A stretch of 64,000 bases of DNA from Phyllobacterium brassicacearum (GCF_003010955.1 NZ_PGGO01000010.1:1-64000), one strand, 5' to 3'. Shown: positions 26,611-36,431, counted from the first letter of the stretch. The notes: generated by a model not told the origin, from the sequence alone. Program-made: numbers and translations.

Positions 26611-28046
26611 CCTCTGAGAAGCGCAATCCGCTCCAGCAACCAGGGGCGATGGAACACGGTGAGCCAGCCAAAATAGATGGCGACACCAGTGACGACACAC
26701 ACTGCCAGTCTGGCAGCGGAACTCCAGTCGATCATCCGATCGTGGATCCACGCCGTGGTACATCCCATAACAGCAGCTGCCATAATGGCCGGTATAAGCC
26801 CACGATAACTTTCCCAATGGGACAATTTCAGGCGCCTGTGAATGATCATGTTGCCCACAATGCCTGTTAAGAGCGCTGGCGCCGACATCAGCAGGAGGGC
26901 GGCCTCTGGCGTGGCGTCACGAGCAAGCAGGAGGACGGCAATACATCCCGAGACAGAGATCATGCTGAAGACTAGCGAAGTCCTGTTCATGTTCAATGCG
27001 TTCATAGCCAATGTGTTAAACCAGACGAAGGGAATCGTAAGAGAGACTATCGACAGGACACGCATCAGCGATGCAACTCCTGCGTAACGCTCCGGCAACA
27101 CAAGCATTACAATATCATCAGCAACAACGATCAGGCCGGCGAAGGCGGGCATGGATAGAAACGCGGCGGTGCGGATGATGGCGATATAGATTTCCCGCTC
27201 CTTGTCGATCTCGCCACGTACGCGTGTCATTAGCGGGAGCCATAAGGCGTAGAGCGGGCTGACAAGAGGCGCCTGGACTGACTCGTTAATTCGGTCCGCA
27301 GCACGCAAGAGCCCGAGAACATTGGCACTGTAACGCAAGCCGAACACGAACGTGGCAACGCGGTGAAGAAGCAGGCTAAATGCTCCGATAGCCCAGAGAG
27401 GGAAAAAACGTCGCAAGATACTCATGGATCGATGGCCATCGGCATGCAATCCAGGATGCCAGCGGGTGTGCCAGTATTCGAAGACGAGCGTCACAATGAC
27501 CGAGACACAGCGCTGGACAATCAGGGCCCAGATTGCCCAGTCGGAAAATGCGCAACCTATTCCAGCAGCGCCGGCCAACAGCGTGCTGACCATGTTGCGC
27601 TGTGTCATGACCTTGAATTCCAGGTTCCTCATGATAAGTGCATCCATGACCGATAGCCACGGAATGAAGAGGATGAGGATGCCGAATACTGGCATGAACT
27701 GTCCGATGAGCGGCTTGCCTTGCAGCTCTGCAAAATACGGCGCCGAGACAATCATCGCGGCTGAAAATATCGCCACGACGACCATGAGGCTATAGAAAGC
27801 TGAGTTGAGGCTTTTGCCGTCGAAGGCATTTTCCTGGATGATGGCATCCATTCCTGCCGTACGGCCTTCATTGGTCAGGACATCGGCAAAAACAGCAGCG
27901 AGCGCGACAAGACCAAAAACTTCAGGAGAGATCCTGCCGGCAATGATGATAAAGATTACAAACCCGGACAATTGCGTTGTCAGCAAATTCAAGGCATTCC
28001 AGACCATGCTGTTATGCAATGATTTCCCGATGGTCATTTCTGTCAT
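26598..28046 (-). CDS. Wzx-type polysaccharide flippase (PST family)
   Basis: A 482-residue protein with roughly 12-14 membrane segments; typical features are GKSLHNSMVWNALNLLTTQLSGF at the N-terminus, the EVFGLVALAAVFADVLT segment and ADRINESVQAPLVSPLYAL. It belongs to the MVF/PST group that includes ExoT and WzxC. It is expected to flip lipid-linked repeat units across the inner membrane. Because exoT is missing from its classical place, this gene may serve the exo pathway as well as the adjoining CDP-sugar operon. It is the last gene of that operon. Confidence 0.8.
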   Translation of the reverse strand: MTEMTIGKSLHNSMVWNALNLLTTQLSGFVIFIIIAGRISPEVFGLVALAAVFADVLTNEGRTAGMDAIIQENAFDGKSLNSAFYSLMVVVAIFSAAMIVSAPYFAELQGKPLIGQFMPVFGILILFIPWLSVMDALIMRNLEFKVMTQRNMVSTLLAGAAGIGCAFSDWAIWALIVQRCVSVIVTLVFEYWHTRWHPGLHADGHRSMSILRRFFPLWAIGAFSLLLHRVATFVFGLRYSANVLGLLRAADRINESVQAPLVSPLYALWLPLMTRVRGEIDKEREIYIAIIRTAAFLSMPAFAGLIVVADDIVMLVLPERYAGVASLMRVLSIVSLTIPFVWFNTLAMNALNMNRTSLVFSMISVSGCIAVLLLARDATPEAALLLMSAPALLTGIVGNMIIHRRLKLSHWESYRGLIPAIMAAAVMGCTTAWIHDRMIDWSSAARLAVCVVTGVAIYFGWLTVFHRPWLLERIALLRGHSK

Positions 28047-28155
28047 TTTCCGTCTTTCTATTTAGACCAGGTCTCGGACCTTTTATGCTGGTTTTCAGCG
28101 TTATTGTATTTAGATTTCTTGGTCTGAGCGGTCCTGACAGTGAGGGGCTTGACAG

Positions 28156-29139
28156 TTACCGGGGCAATGGATCTCTCAATCTATTGGGCGCTGTGAAGGA
28201 GTCTGAATAGTTTCGGATGTGAATCTTTCGAAGAACCCAGTCGGCGATCGCATCGGCTATGAGCGAAATTCCGAAGGGCCTCCCTGCCCTCTCCAGCGCT
28301 CGAAAATGGCTTCCCAATTGCACGCCCTGCCGGTCTTCACGCCACCACATAAGAATCTGTCGAACATATATGCGCCGGAACCGGGTGAGTTGCTTGTCAT
28401 AGTCTGAACCGAGCGCAACTGGTCCGTATTTCAGGAAAAGGTCAAAATGATCCCGGGTGTTTGAATGAGACTTTTCGCCATAGACCAGGTTCGAGACCGA
28501 ATTGGAATGTGCCCGGGTAAAACCCAGGGTTTCGTGGATAAATCCAAACTTTGAGCGGGTCAAAAGGTCGAAAACCGTGTCCATATCGAAGGCACCACCT
28601 TCAATATAGTCGTCAAACAGCGGCTGCCGTTGATCAGCGACCGCTTTTCGCCACATCATCTGTACGGGCATAATGACCCCTTCCCCAAGAAGCGCTTTTG
28701 CGAGGGCTTCTCGGCCGTCAAAGATCTGCCGCGACTCGGGCCAGCGAAAATCCTTGAGGTGCCCATCGTCACGGGAGCCGACGACACCGATGGTGGGGTC
28801 TGTCCCAGCAAGTTGCACCATTTTCTCGATTGAATGCCGATAGATCGTATCGTCGTCGCACAGAAGGCGAACATACTCTGCCTCCAGAGGGGCAAGTGAA
28901 AACGCCTTGTTCCAGTTGTCGCGCTGCGCGAGGGGCGTGTCATTGCGAAAATACATCACAGGCACGCGTTTTTTGGAGTATCGTTTTACGATTTCGGGCG
29001 TCTCGTCCCTGCTATTGTTATCGAGCACAACATGGATGATGTTCGGCCATGTTTGCTGCTGGACCGACTCCATCGTGTCGGCCAGATACCGTGCGCCATT
29101 GTATGTCGGGGTGATCACAGCAACGAGCGGTTCCGGCAT
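28156..29139 (-). CDS. Glycosyltransferase family 2
   Basis: A 327-residue GT-A enzyme with VAVITPTYNGARYLADTMESV, VVLDNNSRDETPEI and LLCDDDTIY as the metal motif. The middle part (FDMDTVFDLL) provides the usual acceptor aspartates. It probably attaches the sugar made by the neighbouring RfbF/epimerase genes. It lies between rfbF and the flippase on the same strand, with gaps of about 110-140 bases. Donor and acceptor are unknown. Confidence 0.78.
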   Translation of the reverse strand: MPEPLVAVITPTYNGARYLADTMESVQQQTWPNIIHVVLDNNSRDETPEIVKRYSKKRVPVMYFRNDTPLAQRDNWNKAFSLAPLEAEYVRLLCDDDTIYRHSIEKMVQLAGTDPTIGVVGSRDDGHLKDFRWPESRQIFDGREALAKALLGEGVIMPVQMMWRKAVADQRQPLFDDYIEGGAFDMDTVFDLLTRSKFGFIHETLGFTRAHSNSVSNLVYGEKSHSNTRDHFDLFLKYGPVALGSDYDKQLTRFRRIYVRQILMWWREDRQGVQLGSHFRALERAGRPFGISLIADAIADWVLRKIHIRNYSDSFTAPNRLRDPLPR

Positions 29140-29275
29140 TTTGAGAGCTCCTGTGCTGGTCCCTATGGATTAAACGCTTCTTCACCGCCACCAGAGATGA
29201 CAAGTATCGGTTGTCATCGGAATTTTCCTGGTATTGGCGCTCAAACCGGTATCACGGCGCAGGTCTGTCATCGCT

Positions 29276-30061
29276 TCAGCTCCAGACCTTCCAGGGAGCA
29301 CGGCCACTTGACCATGCTTTCTCCAACACAGCTTTGTCGCGCAATGAATCCATGCTTTGCCAATAACCGTGGTGCCAGTGCGAGCCAAGCTTCCCGCGCT
29401 CGATAACGTGCTCCATTGGCTGCTCTTCCCAGACGGTCTCGTCTCCATCAATCAGGTCGAACACCTGTGGCTCGCAAACGAAGAAACCACCATTTATGAG
29501 ACCGCCATCACCCGCCACCTTTTCGCGGAATGCTCGAACTTTGCGCGCATCCTCCGATAAGCCGAGTGCACCATAGCGCCCGGGCTGGGTGACGGCAGTC
29601 AGGGTAACCCAGTTGTCGCCTAGCTCATGCGTCTTGATGGACTCTAGAATGTTTGTGTCAGAGACACCGTCCCCATATGTGAGAAGAAACCGCTCCTCGC
29701 CAATCGTGTCCCGAGCACGCTTCAGACGACCGCCTGTCATGGTGTCGAGGCCGGTGTCGAGCACGGTGACTTTCCAATTCTCGGAGCACTTTTGTTTCCA
29801 GGCAATTTCGCCCGATCCGAGATCAATCGTAAAATCGCTGTTGATCATGAAGTAGTTCAAAAAATATGACTTGATCACCTCGGCCTTGTAACCGGCAAGT
29901 ACAATGAATTCGGTGAAACCGTAGTGGGCATAGGTTTTCATAATATGCCATATTATGGGCCGTCCGCCGATCTCCACCATCGGCTTGGGCCGTGCTGTGG
30001 TCTCTTCAGTCAGCCGGGTGCCAAATCCGCCGGCGAAAATAACTACTTTCATTTGATCCAC
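29276..30061 (-). CDS. rfbF: Glucose-1-phosphate cytidylyltransferase RfbF
   Basis: A 261-residue sugar nucleotidyltransferase with VVIFAGGFGTRLTEET, RPKPMVEIGGRPIIWHIMKTY and LTYGDGVSD, the length and motifs of RfbF. It makes CDP-glucose from CTP and glucose-1-phosphate, the entry to CDP-3,6-dideoxyhexoses and related sugars. The usual next gene, rfbG (CDP-glucose 4,6-dehydratase), is not adjacent; instead an SAF-domain oxidoreductase precedes it by three bases. The tight packing shows an operon. Confidence 0.9.
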   Translation of the reverse strand: MDQMKVVIFAGGFGTRLTEETTARPKPMVEIGGRPIIWHIMKTYAHYGFTEFIVLAGYKAEVIKSYFLNYFMINSDFTIDLGSGEIAWKQKCSENWKVTVLDTGLDTMTGGRLKRARDTIGEERFLLTYGDGVSDTNILESIKTHELGDNWVTLTAVTQPGRYGALGLSEDARKVRAFREKVAGDGGLINGGFFVCEPQVFDLIDGDETVWEEQPMEHVIERGKLGSHWHHGYWQSMDSLRDKAVLEKAWSSGRAPWKVWS

Positions 30062-30064
30062 CCC

Positions 30065-31438
30065 TCATACAATAGTCTGAAATGCCAAATCGGCATTTTG
30101 TGCATTTGCCCTGGATGCAGCGGGGGGGACGGTGCGGCCAGGGTTAACCGGAAAAAGCATGTCCTGCTCATATCTGAGTGCGTGTACAATGCTACCAGCA
30201 GGAGCATCGACATCGTCGTAAGTTAGCGCCTCATCAATCGCTATATCGCGTTTCAGGCGGCAGTTTTCGGCAAGCCCCATTGGCAGCAGATTTTGCTGAC
30301 GCGATGTTTCATAGTTTTCGCCGACACCATAGGTCATGTAGCCGCCGATGCCGTCGATGATCTCGCCTTGCTTCAAGGGCCGCTTGGCCGCAGCTATCAC
30401 ATCGACCGAGGGAGCATTTGTGGTCCCGATTACGACGTCCCTGCAGAGCGCGACGCGCGCAATGGATATGCCGAATTCAAGCGTTGTGAGATGCCAAGCC
30501 GTATAGAAGCTATAGAGCGGTCCCTTGCCGAGTTTGCCGAGGTTCAGGAAAAATGCCTGATTTTCATCCTGCGCTTCTGCCAGAATGTAGATTCCGGGGC
30601 TTGGCCGTGTACCGACGACGTAATCGACAATACCGCCGAGTTTGCGCAATTGATCAATGTCATAAAAATCGACGAGGTCATCGACGTGGCCATGATGCTC
30701 GCGTCCGATCATGCCTCTCTGCGAAACCTTCAGGCCAACAGCATTGGCAACGATTGCCTGCTCGGCGGTCATTTTCGTTCCATCGGCAAAGCTTGCGACC
30801 ATGCTTGGTGTCTGGTTCCATTGCTTGGCGAATGATTCCTGCGTTGTGGGATTGCGGTAGCGGTCCTGAAGGCCTTTGATGTTGCCGCAAACGAGAGGCC
30901 GCAGCCCCATGGCTTCGATGTGGCGTACCAGATTCATCGTAACGCCAGGTTGGTCGCCATCAGCGCCGGAAAAGATAACCTTGGCCTGTTCGGCCTTGAC
31001 GCGAAGCAGTTGCCCCACCGTGGCGTCCAGTTCAACGTTGAGCGAGACGATGTCCTTGCCGTTCGCGATGCACTCAAGGGTAATCTTCGCCCCATACTCC
31101 ACGTGGCCCGTGGTCTCCAGGACAATTTCGATTTGCGCTGATTGGGCGATCAGTGACGGATCGTCTGTCACCACTCGTTTGCCAAGGCCGAGCGCGCGCG
31201 ACATTGCTGAAGCTGTCGTGACCACGACGATATCATCAGGGTCAATCCCCGCAGCAACGAAAGCGTTGATTGCCCTTTCGATATTTCGGTTGCAGATCGC
31301 AGCTATATGCAGAACCTTGGTGTAGCGCTCGACGTTGATAAGCATGCCGCGGCCCATGAAGCCGATGCCATACATGCCAACCACAATGGGGCGCCCGGTC
31401 TGCAGGCGTGCCGATATCGCACGATCGACAATGATCAT
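30065..31438 (-). CDS. NAD(P)-dependent oxidoreductase with C-terminal SAF domain
   Basis: A 457-residue protein. The N-terminus is a Rossmann fold (IVVGMYGIGFMGRGMLINV) like homoserine dehydrogenase; the C-terminus (AAKRPLKQGEIIDGIGGYMTYG and onward) is an SAF-type domain. This architecture occurs next to rfbF and rmlC-like genes in several proteobacterial glycan clusters, but its reaction is not firmly established to my knowledge. It overlaps the RmlC-like gene by four bases (ATGA). A dehydrogenase or reductase step on a CDP-sugar or its branched substituent is the natural guess. Confidence 0.7.
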   Translation of the reverse strand: MIIVDRAISARLQTGRPIVVGMYGIGFMGRGMLINVERYTKVLHIAAICNRNIERAINAFVAAGIDPDDIVVVTTASAMSRALGLGKRVVTDDPSLIAQSAQIEIVLETTGHVEYGAKITLECIANGKDIVSLNVELDATVGQLLRVKAEQAKVIFSGADGDQPGVTMNLVRHIEAMGLRPLVCGNIKGLQDRYRNPTTQESFAKQWNQTPSMVASFADGTKMTAEQAIVANAVGLKVSQRGMIGREHHGHVDDLVDFYDIDQLRKLGGIVDYVVGTRPSPGIYILAEAQDENQAFFLNLGKLGKGPLYSFYTAWHLTTLEFGISIARVALCRDVVIGTTNAPSVDVIAAAKRPLKQGEIIDGIGGYMTYGVGENYETSRQQNLLPMGLAENCRLKRDIAIDEALTYDDVDAPAGSIVHALRYEQDMLFPVNPGRTVPPAASRANAQNADLAFQTIV

Positions 31439-32037
31439 GATGGTGCTCCAATGTTCGTTGGACGTCGCGAAATCGCGGGTGAGCGAAATTTCTCAATGCC
31501 ATGATATTCGGGATCAAAGCTTGGCCAGGACCTGTCCTTTGCGGAAATTTCGACCGGCTGTCTTGGCCATTCGATGCCAAATCGGGAATCATCCCAGCGC
31601 AGGCCGCGCTCGGATTCGGGCGCGTAGCGATCGCTGACCAGATATAGCGCCTCAGCATTGTCACTCAGGGTGACGAAACCGTGCGCAAACCCACGCGGGA
31701 CATACATCATGGTCCGATTTTCCGCTGACAATGTTGCGCCAAACCAATTGCCAAAGGATGGCGAGTCTGGACGCAAGTCGACGATACAATCCCAGAGCGA
31801 ACCGCGAATGCAGCGAACAACCTTAACCTCGGCAGAGGGGGACAGTTGGTAGTGCATCCCGCGCAAAGTGCCTGCAACGGCGCTCAATGAAGTATTTATC
31901 TGAACAAAGCCGGTCTCGAGGTTCTTTTCGGCAAATTCCTGATCACAGAAGACACGCGCAAAAAAGCCGCGATCGTCCCCCTTCTTGTCAAGGTCGATGA
32001 GCCATGCTCCGGGCAATCTGGTCTTATGAAATATCAT
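31435..32037 (-). CDS. RmlC-like sugar 3,5-epimerase (cupin)
   Basis: A 200-residue cupin beginning MIFHKTRLPGAWLIDLD. The dTDP-4-keto-6-deoxy-sugar epimerase motifs are present: DDRGFFARVF, GTLRGMHYQ with the catalytic His, IVDLRPDSPSFGNW and YVPRGFAHGFVTL. The ATG at 32037 is chosen because the longer frame adds a hydrophobic, non-homologous extension. With rfbF in the operon, the substrate may be a CDP- rather than a dTDP-linked 4-keto sugar. The stop overlaps the next start by four bases. Confidence 0.82.
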   Translation of the reverse strand: MIFHKTRLPGAWLIDLDKKGDDRGFFARVFCDQEFAEKNLETGFVQINTSLSAVAGTLRGMHYQLSPSAEVKVVRCIRGSLWDCIVDLRPDSPSFGNWFGATLSAENRTMMYVPRGFAHGFVTLSDNAEALYLVSDRYAPESERGLRWDDSRFGIEWPRQPVEISAKDRSWPSFDPEYHGIEKFRSPAISRRPTNIGAPS

Positions 32038-32180
32038 TATATGATCCCCAAGCAATTGAATGACGCAAGCTTCGCCGAAAATCCGGAAACCAAAACAGAC
32101 GAGCTTCAAAAAAAGCTCCGGAACCCAAGCAACCGGAACGATCCAAGCCAACCTGGCAGGCGGAAGATCGCATCACGACG

Positions 32181-33272
32181 CTAGGCAGCGTTGACCGCAA
32201 TCCTCTCAACATTTTCTGCGTCGTGGTTTTCGGTCACCCAACGAAGATCCGGCTGCAACGCGCCCTCTTCCAGTAGCTCGCCCAGTACATTGAAACGGAC
32301 CAGTGACGAGGGACGGTCGGCAGGGCTATTGAATTTGACCGCCGTCAGCCCGTCCCGCAAGTTTTCAATAGCTTCCTTGAGCATCACCTGCGGTTGATGG
32401 TTAGGCGCGAGTGATTTGAAGAGCGAAAAGTCTACCCGATAAGATCTTTTGTCCGGCTGAGCATTTCTGTTTATTTCGACTTCGACGCCTGGCATGGCCG
32501 CCTGCACAGCTGCGGCCAGTTCGGCGACCTGGTAGTTCCACACCTCGGATCCGGCATTCACGGCCAGAAACCTGCCATGGGAAGCAGGTCTGACGATCGC
32601 CCATTCAATGGCGCGCGCCATGTCACTTACATGGATGAGAGGTCGCCACGGAGTTCCGTCGCTCAGCACCGATACGCGGCCGGTTGCAAGTGCCGATGCA
32701 ACAAAGTCGTTGAGAACGAGATCCAGCCTGGTCCGGCTCGAAAAGCCGCATGCAGTGGCAAAACGCAAGGCCGTCACAATCATTTGGCTGTCAGCACTGA
32801 CTTGCTCCAACCCCTTTTCCGCGCCAACCTTGGAACGGGCATAGGCAGTCAGGGGATTGAGGTCATCACCTTCGGTACGGGCACCACCTTCGGCATATCC
32901 ATACATCGAACAACTCGAAGCGAAAACGAAGCGGGCCACGTTCTTCTCGGCGGCAAGGGCGGCGACGCGAATGGTTGCTCGCTGGTTGATCTCCTCAGTC
33001 ACATCTTCAAAACGCGAGCCCATTGGGTCGTTCGAAACAGCCGCGAGATGAACTACAGCATCGACGCCATCGAACATGTCTGCCGTAAGATCTCTTACAT
33101 CGCGAAAGATCTGGATGTCAGTGATGGTTTCCGGCAAATAGCTGTTAGTAAGGCAATGGGCAAACAGCCCACTATCCACGCCAATGAGCGTTGCTTCTGG
33201 AAAGATCTTGCGAAGATGGCTTGTGACAACGGGCCCGATATACCCCATGTTACCCGTAATCATAATCTTCAT
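32181..33272 (-). CDS. NAD-dependent sugar epimerase/dehydratase
   Basis: A 363-residue extended short-chain dehydrogenase. The Rossmann motif is ITGNMGYIGP; the catalytic set is SSCSMYG with the YARSK Tyr/Lys pair near residue 145; WRPLIHVSDMARAI is typical of nucleotide-sugar enzymes. It probably performs the 4,6-dehydration, epimerisation or reduction needed for the CDP-linked sugar. It is the first gene of the minus-strand operon. The ATG at 33272 gives the normal start MKIMITGNMG. Confidence 0.82.
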   Translation of the reverse strand: MKIMITGNMGYIGPVVTSHLRKIFPEATLIGVDSGLFAHCLTNSYLPETITDIQIFRDVRDLTADMFDGVDAVVHLAAVSNDPMGSRFEDVTEEINQRATIRVAALAAEKNVARFVFASSCSMYGYAEGGARTEGDDLNPLTAYARSKVGAEKGLEQVSADSQMIVTALRFATACGFSSRTRLDLVLNDFVASALATGRVSVLSDGTPWRPLIHVSDMARAIEWAIVRPASHGRFLAVNAGSEVWNYQVAELAAAVQAAMPGVEVEINRNAQPDKRSYRVDFSLFKSLAPNHQPQVMLKEAIENLRDGLTAVKFNSPADRPSSLVRFNVLGELLEEGALQPDLRWVTENHDAENVERIAVNAA

Positions 33273-33716
33273 GTCTGTTCCCCAATTTATGGCACAGGTG
33301 AAAGTATTGCGTAGCATGAACGCAATTTACCTGATGCAGATCATAATAGAAAAAGCACTTTCGCGAAAAACCGTACGATGATTTTGTCGCTTAAAACATT
33401 CAATACATGGATTTAGTTCATACACCATTTGACGTAGCGGCTCGGACGGCGATATTTCAATCCAACGCACTTCATCGACCTGGTCGGTCGCGGTTGGGTC
33501 GGCACATCGGCCCTACAGACCGACATCGCCCCTATTTGAAGGACGCGCTCCAAGGAAAGAGAGGGGTCGTGCTCGCGTTCAATCGGCCGAAGATACTGCG
33601 CTTGACGAGGAAGAGGATGCCGCCGACCGCTATGCCGGTGAGCTTGACTGGATCGCCCCCGATCAGGCTTGCGCAACCCCGACCAGCTTGCGCCCGATCA
33701 AGCGCTCTCGTCGGCG
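33273..33716. other. Intergenic region with a possible coding remnant
   Basis: No intact gene is supported. One plus frame between about 33530 and 33760 stays open and reads AEDTALDEEEDAADRYAGEL followed by a basic tail (IKRSRRRQEGAK). It lacks a start, so it could be a degraded 3' end. It runs into the 3' end of the DadA-like gene on the other strand. The upstream part, 33280-33400, likely carries the promoter of the sugar operon. Confidence 0.3.
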
Positions 33717-35039
33717 TCAGGAAGGCGCGAAACCGTCAGCCGCGACATTTCTGCTGTGATTGCCGCCCTGCCCAGACGCGTGATACCTGCCGCCACCGCG
33801 GAACCGGTCTGGGGTGAAGCCAGCCGGAACTGATCCATCGTGTCCATCGATGAGGCTGGCGACCACTCTACTAGTGACGGCTGCCAACGTCAGTCCCAAA
33901 TGACCGTGGCCAAAGGCATAGATAATGTGATTGCTGTACCTGCTTCGCCCAATGACTGGTCGCGAATCTGGCAGCGACGGTCTGAAACCCAACCAACTAC
34001 CTGAGCTGCGATCCAATTCAGGGAAATACTGCCGAACACCACGATCCAGAAGCTCGAACCTCGAAGCATTGGGGCCGGCGCTCGTCCCTCCAAGTTCCAC
34101 TGTGCCGGCGACCCGCAGCCTGCCGGCCATCGGCGTCATGTAAAAACCGAGATGGGTGGGACATACCGGACGTTGTAGCAGCGGAACCTGAGTAGCAAAT
34201 TCCAAATGATAGCCGCGCTCCGTCTCGAGCGGTATCTTGTCCCCTGCCTGCAGTGCCAGGTCCCTGGAAAATGCCCCCGCAGCGATCACCACATTCCTGG
34301 CCGTCACAGCTAGATCGGGTCCCTCAAGACGGATCGAACGCTCACCGATGTTGAGCTTGGTTACACGCGATCCGAGAAAGCTTGCGCCTTTTGCTTGACC
34401 TGCCGCAACCAGCTTCTCCATCAACGTGGCAGGATCTGTGACATTCATCGAGTCGGGGAAAAAGACACCTGATCCCGCGAAAGGCGGAAGTGTCGGCTCC
34501 ATTGCGGCCACTTGTTCGGCGCTGAGCAGTTCCTGACGCACGCCGAGTTCGCTTCGCATTCTGTGTGCCCACGATCTGCCAAAGAGAAGATCTGTCTTTT
34601 GCAAATAGAGACATCCATTCCTGCGCATGAAACTTTCGGCGCCGGCTTCGACAGCCATTTCCTCCCATGCAGGTAATGCATCGGCCAGCAATCCGGCCAG
34701 CACAACGGCATTAGTCCGGGCGGCCGTAGGAAGCGACTGTCGCACAAACTGCACAAGCCACGGCGCGAGTTGAAAAAGCGCGGCCCAACGCAATGAAAAC
34801 GGACTGTTTGAATCGAATAACAACTTCGGAAGATTCTTCAGTACATCCGGATTGCCAACCGGCACACAAGCATAATCTGCAAACGTCCCGGCGTTGCCAA
34901 ATGATGCACCGGAGCCAGGCGGACTTGGATCGATCAGCGCAACCTCCCGCCCCGACGATGCCAGCCTTAACGCTATGGAAAGTCCAATGACCCCAGCGCC
35001 AACGATCGCGATCTCGACACTCTTCGGCTCGCCTGCCAT
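33717..35039 (-). CDS. DadA-like FAD-dependent D-amino-acid dehydrogenase/oxidase
   Basis: A 440-residue flavoprotein of the DAO family. It has the Rossmann FAD motif IAIVGAGVIGLSIALRLASSG, a DadA-like GTFADYACVPVGNPD stretch, NVVIAAGAFSRDLA and a C-terminal GHGHLGLTLAA motif. It would oxidise a D- or imino-amino acid to the 2-oxo acid. It starts three bases after the MocR gene ends, so both are in one operon. Together with the divergent importer it suggests uptake and catabolism of an amino acid or polyamine-like compound. Confidence 0.8.
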   Translation of the reverse strand: MAGEPKSVEIAIVGAGVIGLSIALRLASSGREVALIDPSPPGSGASFGNAGTFADYACVPVGNPDVLKNLPKLLFDSNSPFSLRWAALFQLAPWLVQFVRQSLPTAARTNAVVLAGLLADALPAWEEMAVEAGAESFMRRNGCLYLQKTDLLFGRSWAHRMRSELGVRQELLSAEQVAAMEPTLPPFAGSGVFFPDSMNVTDPATLMEKLVAAGQAKGASFLGSRVTKLNIGERSIRLEGPDLAVTARNVVIAAGAFSRDLALQAGDKIPLETERGYHLEFATQVPLLQRPVCPTHLGFYMTPMAGRLRVAGTVELGGTSAGPNASRFELLDRGVRQYFPELDRSSGSWLGFRPSLPDSRPVIGRSRYSNHIIYAFGHGHLGLTLAAVTSRVVASLIDGHDGSVPAGFTPDRFRGGGRYHASGQGGNHSRNVAADGFAPS

Positions 35040-35042
35040 AAC

Positions 35043-36431
35043 CTAGACAAAGCCCGGAATCTGCAGATGCCCCGCCTCTAACAACTCGCGCATCGTCTTT
35101 AATGCACGCCGGAGGTCCTCCCGCGAGCGCGCGGCGCCGATATTGATGCGCACGCCATGCTGGACAGGTTCACGCCCTACCGCAAAGGCGTCTCCCGGCA
35201 AAACACCGACTCCACGCTGCAGGCACGTTCTTGCAAAGCCGGCACCTCGCCAGGGCTCGGGCAAACGCAGCCATGCATGAGTTGAGGTCGAGTCGGTTTG
35301 CAGATCGAACCCACCCAGCATTTCAGTGAGGATGAGTTGCCTCTGCGAAAGTTCATGCTTTTGAGCCTCGATAATGCCATTTGCGGTGCCCTCCTCCAGC
35401 AGGACAGTCGCGATCAGGGCCGCCATGGGATTGACGCTCCAGCAATTGATCCGCAGCGCGGCTGCAACCTGACCCATCATGAATCGGGGTCCAATGACAA
35501 ATCCAAATCGTAGTCCAGGTGCTACGCATTTGGAAAAGCCACCGATATAAACCGTCAATTCGGGTTCAATGCTGGCGAATGATGGCGGCGGATTGTCGAG
35601 GAGCGGCCGGTAGACATCATCCTCGATAATCAACACGTTGTGGCGCCGCGCGATTTCTACAATGTCACGGCGCCGTTCTTCCGTCAGTGTGATCGTTGTG
35701 GGATTGTGGAGGCTGGGCACGAGGAAAATCGCCCGGGGCCGCCACTGCGCGCAGGCAGCTTCGAATGCGTCTGGCCTAAGTCCACCTTTGTCCATCGCAA
35801 GCCCCCGAAGCTCGATACCATGGGAGCGGCACAGTGCATTGATACCTTGATAAGTCACCTCATCGGCGAGAATGACGTCGCCCTTCTGAGCCACTGCACT
35901 AAGAACGCAGTCGAGGGCGTGCTGGGCGCCAATCGTCAGCACCACCCGTCCAGGATCGCCGTCACCGGCCACAGGCTTCAGCCATTCTGCAACCGCTGAC
36001 CGTGCCCAAACCGGTCCTTCCGCGGGATGATAGTCTTGTATGGCGGCATAATGCCGATTCTTGGCGAGACGCGGCAGGAGCGCCGTGAAAGCATCCAGAT
36101 AGGCATCCGTCGCCGGACGGTTGATGGAAAGGTCGACTACCCCCGCCTCGTCACTTGGAGCTGATATGAAACCGGATCCGCCATCGGACTTCTGTTCGGC
36201 GACGAGCATGCCTCTTCCGGGCCGCGCGTCGATAAGACCGCGTTCCTGAAGCGTGGAGAATGCTCGAGTTACAGTCGTTACGTTAATGCCCAAACTCTGT
36301 GCGATCTCGCGCTGCGGCGGCAGCCGGTCACCGACTGAGAGCACGCCGCTGGCGATCCGGGCGGCAATTGCGTCTGCCAGGCGCCGGTATACCGGACCAT
36401 CACCACCGGAAAGTTGTAAATCTTGTATCAT
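35043..36431 (-). CDS. MocR-type regulator (GntR domain fused to PLP aminotransferase)
   Basis: A 462-residue fusion. The N-terminal winged helix has YRRLADAIAARIASGVLSVGDRLPPQREIA and VTTVTRAFSTLQERGLI (residues about 15-70). The remaining part is a fold-type I aminotransferase with NPTTITL, IEDDVYRPL and the PLP lysine in YIGGFSKCVAPGLRFG. MocR proteins sense an amino acid or PLP adduct. The ATG at 36431 is used although no clear ribosome-binding site is visible. Repeats resembling MocR sites lie in the intergenic region to the divergent importer. Confidence 0.85.
   Translation of the reverse strand: MIQDLQLSGGDGPVYRRLADAIAARIASGVLSVGDRLPPQREIAQSLGINVTTVTRAFSTLQERGLIDARPGRGMLVAEQKSDGGSGFISAPSDEAGVVDLSINRPATDAYLDAFTALLPRLAKNRHYAAIQDYHPAEGPVWARSAVAEWLKPVAGDGDPGRVVLTIGAQHALDCVLSAVAQKGDVILADEVTYQGINALCRSHGIELRGLAMDKGGLRPDAFEAACAQWRPRAIFLVPSLHNPTTITLTEERRRDIVEIARRHNVLIIEDDVYRPLLDNPPPSFASIEPELTVYIGGFSKCVAPGLRFGFVIGPRFMMGQVAAALRINCWSVNPMAALIATVLLEEGTANGIIEAQKHELSQRQLILTEMLGGFDLQTDSTSTHAWLRLPEPWRGAGFARTCLQRGVGVLPGDAFAVGREPVQHGVRINIGAARSREDLRRALKTMRELLEAGHLQIPGFV

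Noticed and set aside
32577-33314. 245-codon plus-strand frame opposite the NAD epimerase
   Set aside because: It is a shadow of the epimerase gene, whose Rossmann and YxxxK motifs are clear; composition of the shadow is not protein-like.
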